Assembly: GCA_014841835.1 (NCBI GenBank)
Contig: JACYUQ010000001.1
Coordinates: 310,001 to 374,000, forward strand
Direction: 5' to 3'
Length of the DNA: 64,000 nucleotides
Origin: Oxalobacteraceae sp. CFBP 13730
GTDB taxonomy: Bacteria; Pseudomonadota; Gammaproteobacteria; Burkholderiales; Burkholderiaceae_D
In this document: positions 42,488 through 52,390 of the stretch, piece after piece
Numbering within the stretch: position 1 is the stretch's first letter
Layout of the letters: each line of letters starts with the position of its first letter
The notes under the pieces: generated by a model
What the model was told of the DNA's origin: nothing
The model's input: the letters and a program-made list of their open reading frames with translations, nothing else
The model's database searches: none
Position numbers and translations under genes: made by a program

Positions 42488-43529
42488 AGATTCTCCTATC
42501 CTTTTGAGTTCACAAGGTAATTATTGTTGTTACTTCTCAAAATGAATCCTTCACGGATCCTCTGCCTCCTTCTCTTCACAAACGAGCGTTCGGTGTCTTG
42601 GGTAATATCCTCAGAATCGGTGGCAGGAGTACATTGAATTACCGCAGCAGTGCAATGTCGGCCAAAGGGCGAACTTGTGCCAGCGTCAATTTCAAGTACT
42701 GAATAACCCGATAGAGGGTCTTCAGTTCAGTGCGACGCGTGAAGCCTGTTCGAGAACGTGTTTTTGAAGCAGAACCCTGTCGCGCACAGATCTCGTCGAC
42801 ATGACTGGTTTCGGAGCGTGGCTAAACTGACACGACTTGCACCATGTTGACATCAGAAGCGCTCTGGGAAGCATCTGCGACATTATCCAAATTGGTTATC
42901 TGTTCATTTTATTAACGAGCACAATGGTAACCCAGTTTCCATCATGGTCCTGTCGAACTTTTACAGAGCGGATTGCCGATAAGAACTAGTTTTATAAAAA
43001 TTAATGCGCTACGGGTTAATTAGTGGAAAAATTTATCGTTTTATTTATTGCTAGCATTTACAGTCGCCAAACAAACACCCGATTCATTGCAATGCTTCGC
43101 TATAAATATGCACGGTAGGTCAACTTCAAGTCGCTTCCAAACGCAATCGTCAACAATCGGCTTCAAAATAATCATTATTTAACCTTTAAAGTCATTTTGC
43201 ATGGAAAGATCAAGATCGATGACCAGCCAATTTTTTTGAACCAATATTGAACCGGTAATATCATGTCGGCTTGAAACACCTCATCGCAGAAAAGCTGACC
43301 GGCGCGTCAAGGCAAGCGCGGCAGAGAGTTCGCTGACATAACCCCGACGTCAAGGCGCCAGGTCGAATCGCGCAGACGCAAATATCGCGGCTGAGAAGGT
43401 GTTTCGAAGGTCGAAGAAGTCGTCAAGCCGACGCAACTATGCAAGAGTTACGGAAATGGCTTCCGTAACCTGGTCAATGAGAGAGAGGAGGTATGAAGCC
43501 CGCAGCCGATTCTTACGGACTGCAGAAAC
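42488..43529. other. AT-richer non-coding region upstream of the rhodopsin gene
   Basis: About 1 kb without a supported gene, unusual here, and visibly richer in A/T than its surroundings, most of all near 42880-43260. It should contain the rhodopsin promoter but no clear -35/-10 pair could be chosen. A coding-like relic of 60 codons on the minus strand ends at 42639, with no start codon. A perfect dyad GTTACGGAA-ATGGC-TTCCGTAAC lies at 43447-43469. The composition and the tRNA next door suggest an acquired segment. Confidence 0.5.
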
Positions 43530-43557
43530 GAAAAAGCCGTCGAAAAATCAACGGCTT
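43530..43557 (-). terminator. Intrinsic terminator of tRNA-Ser
   Basis: On the minus strand AGCCGT and ACGGCT pair (43535-43556) and are followed by TTTTTC. It lies about 15 bases past the tRNA 3' end. Confidence 0.8.
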
Positions 43558-43569
43558 GTTTCTGGATTC

Positions 43570-43659
43570 TGGCGGAAGCGGTGAGATTCGAACTCACGAA
43601 CGGCTCACACCGTCGGCAGTTTTCAAGACTGCTGCCTTCAACCACTCGGCCACGCTTCC
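43570..43659 (-). tRNA. tRNA-Ser (anticodon UGA)
   Basis: Acceptor arms GGAAGCG and CGCTTCC pair; the D-arm box GTGGCCGAGTGG, anticodon loop CTTGAAA (anticodon TGA, reads UCA), long variable arm and T-arm GTTCGAATC are all visible. Discriminator G and encoded CCA follow. The 90 bases include CCA. Its 3' end points toward the rhodopsin side, the orientation in which tRNA genes often serve as integration sites. Confidence 0.95.
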
Positions 43660-43746
43660 TGTTGCACGGCATTATACATAATCATCGGCCGGATGAGGGA
43701 GTTCTGACCGGGGTAAAACGGCCGCGCTCGCGCATGATCCCCTCGC

Positions 43747-45819
43747 CTACCCCACCAACGCCCAATTCTCCCGCAACGCCTTCTCGAACGCATACGCCGG
43801 CAACGGCGCCGCATACAAATACCCCTGCACCTCATCACACCCTGCCCCGCGCAGAAACGCCAGCTGATCCAGCGTCTCAACACCCTCAGCAATCACGCGC
43901 AAACACAACTGGCGCGCCATGCTGATGATGGTCCCGGCAATCGCGCAGTCGCTGCCATCCGCTGGAATCCCCATCGTGAACGAGCGGTCGATCTTCAACG
44001 TATGAATCGGGAACCGCTTCAGATACGACAGGCTCGAGAACCCGGTCCCGAAATCGTCCAGCGACAGCGACACGCCCAGCGCCGTGATCTGGTCCATGAT
44101 CGCCGTCACGCGATCCACATCGTGCATCAGCGTGCTCTCGGTGATCTCCAGCTCCAGCCAAGACGGGTCGAGCTGGTAGCGCCGCAGCGTGGTGGCCACG
44201 CGCTCCGGCAGCGATGGCGTGAACTCGCGCGCCGACACGTTCACCGCGACGCGGAACGGGGCGATGCCCGAGCGCTGCCAGATCGACGCCTGCGCGCAGG
44301 CTTCTTCCAGCACCCACTCGCCCACCTGCACGATCAGGCCCGTGGTTTCGGCCAGCGGGATGAATTCGCCGGGTGGCACGATGCCGCGCTCGGGATGCAT
44401 CCAGCGCACCAGCGCTTCCGCGCCGACCAGGCGGCCGCTCGCGATTTCGAACTTCGGCTGGTAGTACAGCACCAGTTCGCCGTTGCCCAGCGCATGGCGC
44501 AGGCCGGATTCGATGCGCATGCGCTCCTGCATGCCCTTGTTCATGTCCTGGCTGTAGAACGCGACGCTCCGGTCCGGGTTGGCGTCGTCGCCCTTGGCCC
44601 GTTCCATCGCGATGTCAGCCAGCGCCAGCAGCGTCTCAGCGTCGTTGCCGTCCTGCGGGTAGACGCTGATGCCGATGCTGGCGCCCACGCGCAGGTCGTG
44701 GCCGCCGATCAGGAACGGTGCGTCGAGCGCGGCTTGCAGCTTTTGCGCCACGGTGGTGGCTTCGAAGTGCTGGCGCACGTCGGCCAGGCCCACCGCGTAT
44801 TCGTCGCCCGACAGGCGCGCCACCAGGTCTTCGTCGCGCAGTGTGGCCTTGAAGCGCTGGCCGACCTGCTTGAGCAATTCGTCGCCGATGCGCCGGCCCA
44901 GCGTGTCGTTGATCCGCTTGAAGCGGTTCAGGTCGATGAACAGGATGCAGCCGGCCGTCTCGTTGCGCTGCGCGACCATCAGGGCCTGGTCGACCAGGCG
45001 CGCGAACAGCGTGCGGTTGGGCAGGCCGGTCAGTTCGTCGTAGTAGGCCAGGTGGTGCAGCTGCTCTTCGGCGTGTTTGCGTTCGGTGATGTCGGTCAGG
45101 TAGGCGATCAGGCCACTCGGACGGCCGGCCAGGTCGCGCAGGGGCGACAGCGACAGGCTGGCCCAGAAGATGTCGCCCGACTTCTTGCGGCGCTTGACTT
45201 CCATCATGCGCCCGCCGTGCTCGGCGAACAGGTCGGTTGGCGCGCCGCCCTCCTCGTCGCCCAGGTCTTCGTCGGCGTACAAAAACAGGATGTTCTGGCC
45301 CACCGCTTCGAGCGCCGTGTAGCCGAACAGGCGTTCGGCGCCGCGGTTCCAGCTGGTGATGTAGCCCATCTGGTCCATCGTCAGCACCGACTCGTGGATC
45401 TGGTCGAGGATCTGCGACTGGTGCGCCAGCTGCGCTTCCATCTGCGCGTAGGCGTGGGTCGAGCGCTGCGCCAGCGAGTGCATCTGCATCAGGCTCGCGG
45501 TCAAGTGCGCCAGTGCGGTCAGCGCGGCCAGCGTGTGTGCGCTGGCCTCGGCATGGTCGGCAAAGCCGCTCACTTCATACCAGCCGAATTGTTCGAGGCC
45601 CACGGCCACCACGTGGCGCAGCACCCGCCCGCCCGGCTGGCCGGGATCGACGAGGCCCGGGCCGGGCACGAAGCGCCCGTGCGCGCTGCCCGTCAGCGTG
45701 CGGGACAGGCGGCTCAGCTCCTGCACCAGCGCGTCGCCGCGCAGGCGCAGGACCGCGTCGCAGACGGCGCTCGTGCCCTGGACGAAGGCGGTCGGGGCCA
45801 GTTCGCGCACGTCAGACAT
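43747..45819 (-). CDS. PAS-GGDEF-EAL c-di-GMP protein
   Basis: 690 residues, no membrane helix. Residues ~1-130 are a non-recognised helical region. A PAS domain lies at ~135-255 ([30 protein letters not shown]), then a GGDEF domain with a changed active loop [10 protein letters not shown], then a complete EAL domain with [29 protein letters not shown] and IAEGVET. The changed loop suggests the cyclase part is inactive or regulatory and that the protein mainly degrades c-di-GMP. Its start overlaps the stop of the HDOD gene by 8 bases, so they are translationally coupled. Confidence 0.92.
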   Translation of the reverse strand: MSDVRELAPTAFVQGTSAVCDAVLRLRGDALVQELSRLSRTLTGSAHGRFVPGPGLVDPGQPGGRVLRHVVAVGLEQFGWYEVSGFADHAEASAHTLAALTALAHLTASLMQMHSLAQRSTHAYAQMEAQLAHQSQILDQIHESVLTMDQMGYITSWNRGAERLFGYTALEAVGQNILFLYADEDLGDEEGGAPTDLFAEHGGRMMEVKRRKKSGDIFWASLSLSPLRDLAGRPSGLIAYLTDITERKHAEEQLHHLAYYDELTGLPNRTLFARLVDQALMVAQRNETAGCILFIDLNRFKRINDTLGRRIGDELLKQVGQRFKATLRDEDLVARLSGDEYAVGLADVRQHFEATTVAQKLQAALDAPFLIGGHDLRVGASIGISVYPQDGNDAETLLALADIAMERAKGDDANPDRSVAFYSQDMNKGMQERMRIESGLRHALGNGELVLYYQPKFEIASGRLVGAEALVRWMHPERGIVPPGEFIPLAETTGLIVQVGEWVLEEACAQASIWQRSGIAPFRVAVNVSAREFTPSLPERVATTLRRYQLDPSWLELEITESTLMHDVDRVTAIMDQITALGVSLSLDDFGTGFSSLSYLKRFPIHTLKIDRSFTMGIPADGSDCAIAGTIISMARQLCLRVIAEGVETLDQLAFLRGAGCDEVQGYLYAAPLPAYAFEKALRENWALVG

Positions 45820-46978
45820 TGCGGCCCACCTCGATTGCCCAGTGGTATGCGTGCAGCTGACTATGCCACCAGTGCTCCAGGCTCACGCCGGCCTCGTGCA
45901 GCGCCGCCCCGGTCGGATTGGCGTCGACCAGCGCCAGCCACACGCCGAGCTGGCCGCTGCGGTCGATCAGCGCGCCAGCCACCTCGTCGGGCAGGTACAG
46001 CTCGGCCGCGATCTCGGTCATTGGCATGTGCAGCAACCGGTCGAGCAACGAGAACACGCCGGTCATGAAGGCCAGGTCCTGCGCGTCGCGGTCGTCGCCC
46101 TGCAGGCGTGCGAGCGCTTCGAGCTGGGCGCCGCGGCGCGCGGCCAGCGGCAGCAGCAGATTCGGCAAGCCGTCCGGTTGCTGGCGCGCGTACAGCAGCA
46201 GTTGCAGCCAGCGCTGCAACTGGCGCCGGCCCAGCACCGTGATCGCCTGGCCGAAGCTGGTCACTTGGGTCGATATCGTGAAGGCGGCCGAATTGACCAG
46301 CTTGAGCAGGTGGTAGGCCAGCGCCGGATCCTGCTTGACCTGCTCTTCGAGTTCGCGCGAGTCGGCGTCGCGCGCGAGCAAACCCAGCAGCGTGAGGATG
46401 CGGCGGCGCGAACTGCCGTCGTCGTCGGGCGATGGTGCGATGTCCGGGTCGTACGCGTAGTCGCCGATGAACCAGTCGAAGCCCGCGATCTCGCAACCGA
46501 AGAAGCGGCGCGCGCTGTCGACGCCATACGCGATGTGCGGGGCAAACAGGGCCACCAGGCGGCCCGGTGGCATCGGGGCGACGCGGCAGTTGCGCGCGAC
46601 CGAGCGCAGCGCGGATGGCGCCGTGACGCCGTCGGGAATGTCGCCGTCGAGCCAGATGCGGTAGCCGCAGGCGTGCAGTTCGACGAGTTTACGTGCCACG
46701 CCCTCGAGCGCCAGCGCGTTCGCATCGATCACCAGGCCAACGCGGTTGGCCGGCAACAGCGCCAGCACCGGCGGGGTCAGGGTGGTGGGGTCGTCCAGGT
46801 TCAGCAGGCAGTCGAGCGGCGCGGCAGCGGCCAGCAGGTCGGGCGAGCCGAACACGGTCTGCAGGCGCTGGGGCAAGTCGGTGCCCGGCGCCAGGCGCAC
46901 GCTGAGTGCGACCCATTCATTCTGTGCGTTGGCGACTGGCTCGATTGCGACCAGCGGCCATGTTTCCTGCTCTGCCAT
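45812..46978 (-). CDS. HDOD-domain signalling protein with degenerate EAL-like N-terminus
   Basis: 388 residues from ATG 46978. The C-terminal ~210 residues are an HDOD domain ([60 protein letters not shown]), a metal-free HD relative. The N-terminal ~190 residues follow the shape of EAL proteins of the YuxH/CdgJ type but lack the catalytic EAL, DDFGTG and similar motifs. Such proteins are thought to bind c-di-GMP or partners without enzymatic activity. It overlaps the PAS-GGDEF-EAL gene, suggesting a joint complex. Confidence 0.85.
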   Translation of the reverse strand: MAEQETWPLVAIEPVANAQNEWVALSVRLAPGTDLPQRLQTVFGSPDLLAAAAPLDCLLNLDDPTTLTPPVLALLPANRVGLVIDANALALEGVARKLVELHACGYRIWLDGDIPDGVTAPSALRSVARNCRVAPMPPGRLVALFAPHIAYGVDSARRFFGCEIAGFDWFIGDYAYDPDIAPSPDDDGSSRRRILTLLGLLARDADSRELEEQVKQDPALAYHLLKLVNSAAFTISTQVTSFGQAITVLGRRQLQRWLQLLLYARQQPDGLPNLLLPLAARRGAQLEALARLQGDDRDAQDLAFMTGVFSLLDRLLHMPMTEIAAELYLPDEVAGALIDRSGQLGVWLALVDANPTGAALHEAGVSLEHWWHSQLHAYHWAIEVGRNV

Positions 46979-47069
46979 GGAAAGTTTCAAAGTAGTATCC
47001 AGGCAATCTTATTGCACCGAATGCCATAAAGCAAATCGAAGTTTCCTACTGGACAGCCGGTGTCGACCA

Positions 47070-47702
47070 TCAGTTACCGCCGGCCCGCTGCACGGCGAAC
47101 CGGATTAGCTCAGCCTGGCCTTCGATGCCCAGCTTGCGCTTGATGTTCAGGCGGTGCGTTTCGACCGTGCGCACCGACAGGTCGAGGTCGCGCGCGATCT
47201 GCTTGTTCGACTGGCCGGCAGCGATATGCCCCAGTACTTCGTGCTCGCGCGCTGTCAATTGGTCGCTCGGGGCGGCCGGATTGGCCAGCTGGCGCGCCAG
47301 CGCGGCGCTGTAATAAATACCGCCGCCCATGACGGTGTCGATGGCCAGCACGATGTCCTTGCCCGGCGCGTCCTTGAGTACGTAACCGCGCGCACCGGCG
47401 CCGATGGCCTGGCTCACGTATTCCGGTTTGTCGTGCATTGACAACATCAGGACCGCGATGCCGGGAAAACGTGCGGTCAGCTGGAAGGTGGCTTCGATGC
47501 CGCTGCCGCCGCGCATGTTCACGTCCATCAGCACCAGGTCGGGGTGGTATTCGCCGGCGCGCTCCAGCGCTTCGGCGCTCGAGCCGGCTTCGGCAACCAC
47601 GTGCAGGTGGGGCGCCGACTCGAGCCGCGCGCGCAGACCGTCGCGCACCAGCGGGTGGTCGTCCACCAGCAAAATCTTCACTTCTTTGATCTCTTCGTTC
47701 AC
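47070..47702 (-). CDS. NarL/FixJ-type response regulator
   Basis: 210 residues. Receiver domain with the acidic pair (LLVDDHPLVRDG), the phosphoacceptor Asp in DLVLMDVNM (about residue 57) and the conserved Lys in VLKDAPGKD. The C-terminal LuxR-type HTH (LTAREHEVLGHIAAGQSNKQIARDLDLSVRTVETHRLNIKRKL) binds DNA. It follows the kinase gene with 4 bases between them, so the pair is one operon and one two-component system. Its likely target is the divergent cstA gene (inference). Confidence 0.92.
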   Translation of the reverse strand: MNEEIKEVKILLVDDHPLVRDGLRARLESAPHLHVVAEAGSSAEALERAGEYHPDLVLMDVNMRGGSGIEATFQLTARFPGIAVLMLSMHDKPEYVSQAIGAGARGYVLKDAPGKDIVLAIDTVMGGGIYYSAALARQLANPAAPSDQLTAREHEVLGHIAAGQSNKQIARDLDLSVRTVETHRLNIKRKLGIEGQAELIRFAVQRAGGN

Positions 47703-47706
47703 TGCC

Positions 47707-49065
47707 CTACTCCTTCAAGTCGATGCTGGCCACCACGCTGGTGCCGCTGGACGACGAGTCGACCGACAAGCGCCCGCCGATCGCTTCCATCCGTTCCATC
47801 ATATTCCTCAAGCCAATGCCGCGCTTCGGGTGCACGGCCACGCCATCGGTGTCAAAGCCCACGCCATCGTCGGTAATCGACAGGCTGACGCGGTTGGCCA
47901 CGCGCTCGAGCGAGAGCTCGATGGTGCTGGCCTGGGCATGGCGCTCGACATTGGTGAGCGCCTCTTGCGCGATGCGAAACAGCACCGTGCCGACCATGTC
48001 GGGCAGCGCGTCGAGCGCGCCAGAGGCGCGAAAACGCACCGGCGTGCCGGCGTCTTCGCCGAATTCGCGGGCCAGGTATTCCAGCGCCGGCGCCAGGCCC
48101 AGGTCGTCGAGCAGCGTCGGACGCAGGTCGTGCGAGATGCGGCGCACTTCGCCCAGCACCGTGTTGACCTGGTCGACGGTGCGCTCCAGGCCTGTGCGCG
48201 CCTGCTCGCGCTTGTTGGCGTCGCCATCGAGGCGGATGATGCCGGCCTCCAGCTGCAGCTTGACCGAGACCAGCGCCTGGCTGATCCCGTCGTGCAGGTC
48301 GCGCGACAGGCGCGCCCGTTCTTCTTCCTGCGACTCCACCACGCGCTGGGCCAGCGCGCGCAGCTTGGCGTCGGCCAGGCGCCCTTCGCTGATATTCAGC
48401 GCCAGTCCGCCACCTGCCACGCCGATTGTCGCCAGCGTGGCCAGGACCGCCATCCAGAGCAGCGTCTGGTCACTGTTGCGCGACTGCTGGGCCTCGACCA
48501 GTTCAAGGGCCGCTTCGACATCGTCGAGGTAGATGCCGGTGCCCATGACCCAGCCCCAATGCGCGACCGGGACCACATAGCCCAGCTTGGGCGCGGCCGA
48601 CTTGCTCGACGGCTTGGCCCAGGTGTAGCGCAGGAAGCCGCCGCCACCCTGGGCCAGCCCGATCAGGCGCTGGATCGTCAGCGAACCGGTGGAGTCGCGC
48701 CAGGCCCACATGTCGGTGCCGACCAGTTCCGGCTGGCGCGGATGCATCAGGTTCTTGCCGCGCGTGTCGTACACGAAAAAATAGCCGTCGCCGCCGTAGC
48801 TCAGCGACGACAGGATGCGGATTGCCTCGGCCTGCGTGGCCGCGTCGCTGCGCCCGCTCTGGGTCAGGTGCGCGATCGAGCGCGTGGCCAGTTCGACGTA
48901 GTGGCGCAGCTCGGCTTCCTTGCTGGCCAGGTAGGCGCTGCCGATCGTGTCGCGTTGTTGTTGCGCCAGAGTGACAGCCTGCTGGCGCACGTAGAGCGTA
49001 ATCGCGCACAGCGCCACGACGAGGGGCGCCACTGCCAGCATGATGACTTTTTGCTTGAGCCGCAT
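47707..49065 (-). CDS. Sensor histidine kinase, Cache domain, NarX/DegS class
   Basis: 452 residues. Helix 1 at residues ~7-27, a periplasmic single Cache domain (GDGYFFVYDTRGKNLMHP, LVGTDMWAWRDSTG, YTWAKP, GYVVPVAHWGWVMGTGIY), helix 2 at ~205-225, then HisKA_3 with the phospho-His in LSRDLHDGISQALVSVKL and a HATPase with DDGVGFDTDG and KRGIGLRNM. Single Cache domains of this kind bind small carboxylates such as acetate or pyruvate in characterised cases. It is divergent from cstA across a 202-base spacer. Confidence 0.9.
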   Translation of the reverse strand: MRLKQKVIMLAVAPLVVALCAITLYVRQQAVTLAQQQRDTIGSAYLASKEAELRHYVELATRSIAHLTQSGRSDAATQAEAIRILSSLSYGGDGYFFVYDTRGKNLMHPRQPELVGTDMWAWRDSTGSLTIQRLIGLAQGGGGFLRYTWAKPSSKSAAPKLGYVVPVAHWGWVMGTGIYLDDVEAALELVEAQQSRNSDQTLLWMAVLATLATIGVAGGGLALNISEGRLADAKLRALAQRVVESQEEERARLSRDLHDGISQALVSVKLQLEAGIIRLDGDANKREQARTGLERTVDQVNTVLGEVRRISHDLRPTLLDDLGLAPALEYLAREFGEDAGTPVRFRASGALDALPDMVGTVLFRIAQEALTNVERHAQASTIELSLERVANRVSLSITDDGVGFDTDGVAVHPKRGIGLRNMMERMEAIGGRLSVDSSSSGTSVVASIDLKE

Positions 49066-49267
49066 GGGCGGACCGCCTTCTGTTGAGGGAAGCGACGCAT
49101 TTTACGTGCGTTACGGGCATGCGTCCTACGTAGTGGTACGTAGCTTCTGCGTAATTGTTACGCTTGCAGTCCTGATAATTGTGCAAGATACTCATTGCCA
49201 TGCTGTAAAGAATAGCGCCGGCATGTACTGGCGTACGAAGCATCAATCCATATCGGAGGAGTCACCC

Positions 49268-51334
49268 ATGAAGAAAATGACGAGCATGCTCGGATGGATC
49301 GCCTTGTCCATCCTGGGCGCGTTCTCGCTCGGCTACATCGCGCTCAAACGCGGTGAAACCATCAATGCCATCTGGATCGTCGCGGCCGCCGGCTGCGTCT
49401 ATCTCATCGCCTACCGCTTCTACTCGAAGTTCATCGCCAACAAGGTGCTGGGGCTCGACGCCACCCGCCAGACGCCCGCCCACAAGTTCAACGATGGCCT
49501 CGACTACGTGCCGACCAACAAGAACGTGTTGTTCGGTCACCACTTTGCCGCGATTGCCGGCGCCGGCCCGCTGGTGGGCCCCGTGCTTGCCGCGCAGATG
49601 GGTTACCTGCCCGGCATGATGTGGATTCTGGCCGGCGTCGTGTTTGCCGGCGCGGTGCAGGATTTCATCGTGCTGTTCATGTCCACGCGCCGCGATGGCC
49701 GCTCGCTCGGTGACCTGATCAAATCCGAAATGGGCGAGATCCCCGGCATGATCGCGCTGCTCGGCACCTTCATGATCATGGTGATTATCCTGGCCGTGCT
49801 GGCCCTGATCGTCGTGAAAGCACTCACCGGTTCGCCGTGGGGCACCTTCACCGTGATGGCCACGATCCCGATCGCGCTGTTCATGGGCATCTACTCGCGC
49901 TATGTGCGGGTCGGGCGCATCGGCGAGATTTCGCTGATCGGCTTCGTGTTGCTGATGCTCGCCATCATCGGTGGCCAGTGGGTGCACGATTCGCCAGTCT
50001 GGGGCCCGATGTTCACCTTCACCGGCACCGAACTGACCTGGATGCTGATCGGCTACGGCTTCGTCGCCGCCGTGATTCCCGTGTGGCTGCTGCTGGCGCC
50101 GCGCGACTATCTGTCGACCTTCCTCAAGATCGGCACCATCCTGGCGCTGGCGATCGGTATCCTGGTCGTCGCACCGGACCTGCGCATGCCGGCCGTGACG
50201 AAGTTCGTCGATGGTTCGGGCCCGGTCTGGTCGGGCGGCATCTTCCCGTTCCTGTTCATCACGATTGCCTGCGGCGCCGTGTCGGGCTTCCACGCACTGA
50301 TCGCCTCAGGCACCACGCCCAAGATGCTGGAAAATGAAACACAGGCGCGCTTCATCGGCTACGGCGGCATGCTGATGGAAAGCTTTGTCGCCATGATGGC
50401 GCTGATCGCCGCGTCGACCATCGACCCGGGCGTCTACTTCGCCATGAACAGCCCTGCTGCCCTGCTGGGCACGACGGCGCAATCGGCCGCCGCTGCCGTC
50501 TCGCAGATGGGCTTCGTGATCACGCCGGAAGCACTCGAGCAAATGGCACGTGACGTCGGTGAACACACGATCATCTCGCGCGCCGGAGGCGCACCGACGC
50601 TGGCGGTGGGCATGGCCCACATCCTGTCGAACCTGGTCGGTGGCCAGACAATGATGGCGTTCTGGTACCACTTCGCGATCCTGTTCGAGGCGCTGTTCAT
50701 CCTGACCGCGGTGGACGCGGGCACCCGCGCCGGCCGCTTCATGCTGCAGGATCTGCTGGGCGCGTTCGCCCCATCGCTCAAGCGCACCGATTCGCTGCCG
50801 GCCAACCTGCTGGCCACCGGCCTGTGCGTCGCGGCCTGGGGTTACTTCCTGTACCAGGGCGTGGTCGATCCGCTGGGCGGCATCAACACCTTGTGGCCGC
50901 TGTTCGGTATCGCCAACCAGATGCTGGCCGGTATTGCGCTGATGCTCGGCACCTGCGTCCTGTTCAAGATGAAGCGCGGCCAGTACGCATGGGTGACCGC
51001 ACTGCCGACGCTGTGGCTGCTGGCCTGCACGCTGACGGCGGGCTACCAGAAGATCTTCCACGTCGACCCGCGCATCGGCTTCGTGGCGCACGCCAACAAG
51101 TACCAGGCCGCGCACGACGCCGGCACGATCCTGGCGCCGGCCAAGTCGATCGTCGAGATGGAACGGATCATCTTCAACGACTACGTCAACGCCAGCCTGG
51201 CGGGCTTCTTCATCTTCGTCGTGCTGGCCGTGCTGTTCTATGGCCTGCGCACCGTGATGGATGCCCGCAAGGCGAATGGCGCGACCGCAAAAGAGTCGCC
51301 GTACGTCGCCATGCCCGCACCGCAGGTCGCCTGA
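49268..51334 (+). CDS. cstA: CstA-family peptide/pyruvate transporter
   Basis: 688 residues from ATG 49268 with GGAGGAG upstream. About 16 membrane helices. Family-typical blocks: [64 protein letters not shown] and [13 protein letters not shown]. CstA and BtsT take up pyruvate with protons, or peptides; the substrate here is not fixed by sequence. The next gene, a ybdD/yjiX-type protein, overlaps by one base, an arrangement kept across CstA loci. The upstream divergent two-component system probably controls it. Confidence 0.93.
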   Translation: MKKMTSMLGWIALSILGAFSLGYIALKRGETINAIWIVAAAGCVYLIAYRFYSKFIANKVLGLDATRQTPAHKFNDGLDYVPTNKNVLFGHHFAAIAGAGPLVGPVLAAQMGYLPGMMWILAGVVFAGAVQDFIVLFMSTRRDGRSLGDLIKSEMGEIPGMIALLGTFMIMVIILAVLALIVVKALTGSPWGTFTVMATIPIALFMGIYSRYVRVGRIGEISLIGFVLLMLAIIGGQWVHDSPVWGPMFTFTGTELTWMLIGYGFVAAVIPVWLLLAPRDYLSTFLKIGTILALAIGILVVAPDLRMPAVTKFVDGSGPVWSGGIFPFLFITIACGAVSGFHALIASGTTPKMLENETQARFIGYGGMLMESFVAMMALIAASTIDPGVYFAMNSPAALLGTTAQSAAAAVSQMGFVITPEALEQMARDVGEHTIISRAGGAPTLAVGMAHILSNLVGGQTMMAFWYHFAILFEALFILTAVDAGTRAGRFMLQDLLGAFAPSLKRTDSLPANLLATGLCVAAWGYFLYQGVVDPLGGINTLWPLFGIANQMLAGIALMLGTCVLFKMKRGQYAWVTALPTLWLLACTLTAGYQKIFHVDPRIGFVAHANKYQAAHDAGTILAPAKSIVEMERIIFNDYVNASLAGFFIFVVLAVLFYGLRTVMDARKANGATAKESPYVAMPAPQVA

Positions 51335-51528
51335 TGTTCGGCACGCTGAAGCAGGCCGGCAGTTACCTCGGGCAGTCGCTGCGCCTGATGGTCGGCCTGC
51401 CCGAGTACGACACGTACCTGGCGCACATGGAGCGTACGCATCCGGATGAACCGGCGATGACGTACGAGGAGTTCTTCCGTGAGCGCCAGGAGGCGCGGTA
51501 CGGGGGGAGTCGGGCATCGTGCTGCTGA
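51334..51528 (+). CDS. YbdD/YjiX-family small protein
   Basis: 64 residues, start and stop of cstA share TGATG. Matches the YbdD/YjiX family (residues ~1-60: [46 protein letters not shown]). E. coli YbdD and YjiX are needed, alongside CstA and BtsT, for pyruvate uptake. The last residues SRASCC are extra to the usual tail. Ends before a strong terminator. Confidence 0.93.
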   Translation: MFGTLKQAGSYLGQSLRLMVGLPEYDTYLAHMERTHPDEPAMTYEEFFRERQEARYGGSRASCC

Positions 51529-51571
51529 GCCTGTAGCAGCTGAGCAGCGTCGAGGCGACGCCGCGTGAACT

Positions 51572-51610
51572 AAAACCCCCAAAGTTGCGTACCAACTTTG
51601 GGGGTTTTTT
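51572..51610 (+). terminator. Strong terminator of the cstA operon
   Basis: AAAACCCCCAAAGTTG pairs with CAACTTTGGGGGTTTT around CGTAC and is followed by TTTTTT. A-run at the other side makes it usable in both directions. Confidence 0.93.
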
Positions 51611-51692
51611 CATGACCGTGGGTTCGCTACCAGGAACTGGGTCAAGCCTTGCGAGCCAGCGCTGGCAGAACGCGAGAAGGTCCGAGGCAACC

Positions 51693-52172
51693 TTAGTTGA
51701 GCAGACCAAGGTTGTACGCTACGAAGGCCTCTTCGCGTACCCAGTCAGTCTCCTGATACAGCGTCTGTGCGGCCTCATTGGCTTTTGCGGTGGATAAGCC
51801 CAAGCGGATCGCGCCAGTCGCCTTGCCATGCCGTATCGCAGCGTCGATCAGGGCCTTACCGACACCGCGGCGGCGAGCGTTTCCTGCGACAAACAGATCG
51901 TTGAGTATAAAAGTTCGAGCCATCGATACGGATGAAAAGCTCGGATACAGCTGAGTAAATCCAAGCGCCTCCTCGCCATCCTGCGCGAGAAACAGGACCG
52001 AATCACCATTCTTTAAACGCTCTGCCAGGAATGTTCGCACTGCGGCGGGACTGCTGTCCCGGTCGTAAAACTGGCGATATTGGTCAAACATCGGCACGAG
52101 CAAATCAAGATCCGCGAGGCTGGCCTGACGGACCCGGACGCTGGCAGATTTAACGGGTAATTCGTTATGCAC
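51693..52172 (-). CDS. GNAT-family N-acetyltransferase
   Basis: 159 residues from GTG 52172, chosen because GGAG lies 5 bases upstream; a longer frame from 52253 would run into the repeat at 52231 and is not needed for the fold. GNAT fold: VRVRQASLADLDLLVPMFDQYRQFY at the start, FILNDLFVAGNARRRGVGKALIDAAIRH (acetyl-CoA loop RRRGVGKAL) and TAKANEAAQTLYQETDWVREEAFVAYN at the end. It acetylates an unknown amine. Stands alone. Confidence 0.87.
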   Translation of the reverse strand: MHNELPVKSASVRVRQASLADLDLLVPMFDQYRQFYDRDSSPAAVRTFLAERLKNGDSVLFLAQDGEEALGFTQLYPSFSSVSMARTFILNDLFVAGNARRRGVGKALIDAAIRHGKATGAIRLGLSTAKANEAAQTLYQETDWVREEAFVAYNLGLLN

Positions 52173-52230
52173 ACTGGCTCCAATATTTGAGAATGAAAGT
52201 TGCCGCTTGGCCTGACCAGCGACCAGAGTC

Positions 52231-52315
52231 ACAGCCGGGGTCAGGTCTGACATTCGGACACGAGTTCAACAACACAGCCGGGGTCAGGTCTGACATTCGG
52301 ACACGAGTTCAACAA
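52231..52315. repeat. Tandem direct copies of a REP-like palindromic sequence
   Basis: Two identical 42-base units at 52231-52272 and 52274-52315 (period 43). Each contains the imperfect palindromic core CCGGGGTCAGGTCTGAC, with a tail CGGACACGAGTTCAACAA. The CGGGGTCAG element recalls RAYT-associated REP sequences and is related in style, but not identical, to the repeats at 1394-1837. Confidence 0.88.
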
Positions 52316-52360
52316 TAGCCTGTTTATGAAAGACGTTGTGAAGGCACTACGGAAGAGGCC

Positions 52361-52390
52361 GTGTCCAAATGTCAGACCTGACCCCGGCTT
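52361..52390. repeat. Inverted third copy of the REP-like sequence
   Basis: GTGTCCAAATGTCAGACCTG and the following CCCCGG stretch match the reverse complement of the copies at 52231 and 52274 with one mismatch. Tandem plus inverted copies make a BIME-like structure. The stop codon of the LysR gene (52372-52374) lies inside this copy. Confidence 0.87.

Noticed and set aside
42488..43659. attL/attR pair at tRNA-Ser
   Set aside because: I could not find a second copy of the tRNA 3' end in the window, and no integrase gene is present, so an island boundary remains only a suggestion.
52173..52253. Long N-terminal extension of the GNAT acetyltransferase
   Set aside because: It would be encoded largely by the repeat, has no ribosome site, and the GNAT fold is complete from GTG 52172.
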